DNA of 17,705 nt, from NCBI GenBank assembly GCA_026770615.1, contig MU631932.1, positions 53,686 through 71,390 on the forward strand, written 5' to 3'. Below are positions 16,035 to 17,705 of this stretch, in pieces. The translations under genes were made by a program, and so were the position numbers. Origin of the DNA: Pavlovales sp. CCMP2436 (taxonomy: Eukaryota > Haptophyta > Pavlovophyceae > Pavlovales). The notes beneath the pieces were generated by a model. The model was not told where the DNA came from and did no database searches. It saw only the letters and a list, made by a program, of their open reading frames with translations. Positions within the stretch are counted from its first letter, which is position 1. Each line of letters begins with the position of its first letter.

Positions 16035-17662
16035 GAAAACTTCAATGACGCCATGGCCGGCGACTACAAGAATGATTGGGCCACTGCCATTATAGCTGAA
16101 CTCGAGTCCCACCGTGTTCTCCACACATGGGACGAGGTCTCCATCTGCAAACGAGCGCCGATCATCCCGACCAATTTCGTCTTCAAGTTCAAGCCTCAAG
16201 CCGACGGGACGGTTGACAAGTACAACTCGCGCATCGTCGCGCAAGGATTCCGGCAAATCCCAGGTCTCCACTACGACGAGACCTACTCCCCGACGCTGCA
16301 CTACGACTCGTTGCGTTTACTCCTTGCTCACGCCGCCTTCATGCGCAAGCCCGGCGACTCTCGCTGGCAAGTCTGCAGCGCAGATGTGTCATCAGCATAC
16401 CTCAACGCTGAGGTCCCCGACTCGGAACAGCTCCACCTCGGACTCCCGCCGCTCTACCAGGCCAAGGTCATCGCGCCGTCCGGCTTCAAGGTCGCGCTGA
16501 GCTGCCGCCGCGCCATCAACGGTCTCAAGCAGAGTGGCCGACTCTGGTGGAAGACCAATCTCGACATCATGGAACTCATCAAGTTCCACCGCATCAACGC
16601 CTCCTGGTCTGTCTACCGCCGCATCCGTGAGGACGGCTCCATCGACCTCGCGGGCTTGTTCGTGGACGACTTCCTTCTGCTCTCGAGCTCTCCAAGCCCA
16701 ACGGCCTGCTCAGAGATCATCGACGAGCTTAAGGGCTCCTACGACATCCGCTTCCTCGGCCCCATCAAGACCTTCCTCGGCGTCAACGCCGAGCAGGACG
16801 AGAGGAGCACCATAATGTCGATGCCTATCTACATCGCGACCTGCCTCGAGCGCTTCGACCTCTTGGGCATCTCCACGAAGAAGTCCCCTATGATGATCGA
16901 CCTCGACAAGCACGACGGCTCGGACGAGCCCGAGCTACTCGATCGCGAGGGCAGCTCCAACTTCCGCTCCATGATCGGGGCGCAGCTCTTCATTTCCAAC
17001 ACCTGTCAGCCGAACGTCGCTTTCGCATCGAGCTTCCTCGCACGCTCGATGGCATCTCCGACTAGCTCTGCGCTCGACGCCGCCAAGCCCGTCTGGCTCT
17101 ACCTCGCTGGCTCGACAAACCAAAGTCTCCTCTACCGCAGCTCCAAGGCGTGCAAGGAGGAGACGCTGCCGCACCTAGTGGCCTACGTCGACTCGACTGG
17201 GCAGCCGACCTCGAGTGCCGCCGCTCGACAACTGGGTATGTCTTCTTCTTTTGCAGGTGTGCCTGTCAGCTGGCGCTCCTCTCGGCAGTCCATCACCACG
17301 CTCTCGTCAACAGAAGCCGAGTATATCGCCCTCGCCGACGCCGGCAAGGAGGCCATCTACTTCTGCGATATCATTAACGACCTGGGCATCATCAAGGTCG
17401 ACGCCCCGCTCCCGCTCTTTGAGGACAACCAGGACGCGATCAACCTCGCGCACAAGCCCAAGTTCCACTCGCGCACCAAGCACATTGACATCCGGCATCA
17501 CTTCATTCGCGACTGTGTCGAGCACAAGGTCATCTCCATCCAGAAGGTGGGCACCACGACAACGTCGTTGACGGCTTCACCAAGCCGCTCGGAGGCGCTC
17601 AGTTCAAGCTCTTCGCGAAACTGATCATGGACGTGATCAAGCCAACGACCAAGTTCAAGTAG
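16035..17662 (+). CDS. pol: Reverse transcriptase and RNase H of the copia element
   Basis: The copia-type reverse transcriptase (RVT_2) begins at FNDAMAGDYKNDWATAI and runs through PTNFVFKFK, RIVAQGFRQIPGLHYDETYS, VCSADVSSAYLN (first catalytic Asp, ~16384) and LFVDDFLLL (FVDD box, 16656-16670, in place of the usual YVDD). RNase H follows with LPHLVAYVDS, SWRSSRQSITTLSSTEAEYI and HIDIRHHFIRD. Between 17190 and 17250 the expected DWAADLECRRSTTGYVFF lies in another frame, so two compensating shifts are present. A further shift near 17550 moves the true end (HDNVVDGFTKPLGGAQF) to a frame stopping at 17660-17662. Catalytic residues are intact, the frame is not. Confidence 0.88.
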
Positions 17663-17705
17663 AAACTTCATCACTTTGGCGTTCTGGCAACATGCACATT
17701 CTCAA
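17663..17705 (+). other. Start of the element's 3' untranslated part
   Basis: The 43 bases after the stop do not match the leader at 10567-10846, so the 3' LTR has not been reached. No purine-rich polypurine tract is obvious. Confidence 0.4.

Larger units (their letters stand above)
10567..17705 (+). mobile_element. Ty1/copia-order LTR retroelement, degenerate, 3' end outside the window
   Basis: Protease, then integrase, then reverse transcriptase/RNase H in that order defines the copia order (integrase before RT). Gag with a CCHC knuckle precedes them. The last coding residues end at a TAG at 17660-17662 and the window stops 43 bases later, so no 3' LTR is visible and the 5' LTR cannot be delimited by comparison. 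The left edge given is only where the structured leader begins. Reading frame changes occur at about 11850, 15040, 15385, 17190, 17250 and 17550; stops lie at 11878 and 14826; a 1.3 kb segment interrupts 12599-13925. Confidence 0.85.

Noticed and set aside
17236..17256. A 21-bp intron (GTATGT to TTGCAG) within RNase H
   Set aside because: It is too short, and in its own frame it encodes the expected GYVFF segment of RNase H, so it is coding sequence next to a frame change.

Overview
The window looks like nuclear DNA of a GC-rich, photosynthetic protist with a complex (secondary) plastid. Support: a host gene with short GT-AG introns, a Golgi-tethering gene (COG8), a TPR protein whose N-terminus reads as signal peptide plus plastid/lumen targeting, and abundant mobile DNA. 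A haptophyte-type alga would fit, but the species is a guess.

Layout. (1) 1-1847: the window opens in a G homopolymer (probable contig edge or collapsed repeat), then short tandem repeats and the minus-strand COG8 gene in at least six exons, running off the left edge at its 3' end. (2) 1848-5364: a 3.5 kb composite repeat between ~45 bp outer inverted repeats. It holds a GC-rich minisatellite, two ~500 bp inverted arms carrying a phased CGTAYC array, two inverted and decayed copies of a Mutator-like transposase fragment, an AT-rich centre and a G-tract minisatellite. (3) 5365-9078: one intact host gene (TPR protein, minus strand) and long stretches without a convincing gene, including a perfect 20-bp-arm hairpin whose arm recurs upstream. 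(4) 9079-10512: an intact ankyrin-type gene (minus strand) enclosed by ~139 bp inverted repeats. (5) about 10567-17705: a Ty1/copia-order retroelement on the plus strand, lacking its 3' LTR in the window. Its order is structured leader, Gag, CCHC zinc knuckle, an unusual octapeptide-repeat array, Cys-rich domains, Pro-rich linker, protease, truncated integrase, reverse transcriptase and RNase H. It is broken by several frame changes, one in-frame stop and a 1.3 kb foreign segment at 12599-13925.

How it fits together: the host genes are unrelated housekeeping or plastid functions. Most of the window is mobile DNA at different stages of decay. The least ordinary items are the phased CGTAYC array in the inverted arms, the inverted-repeat-bounded ankyrin gene that shares a 16-bp motif with the upstream composite element, and the extra domains inside the copia element. 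Several frame changes are single-base and would also fit uncorrected sequencing indels.
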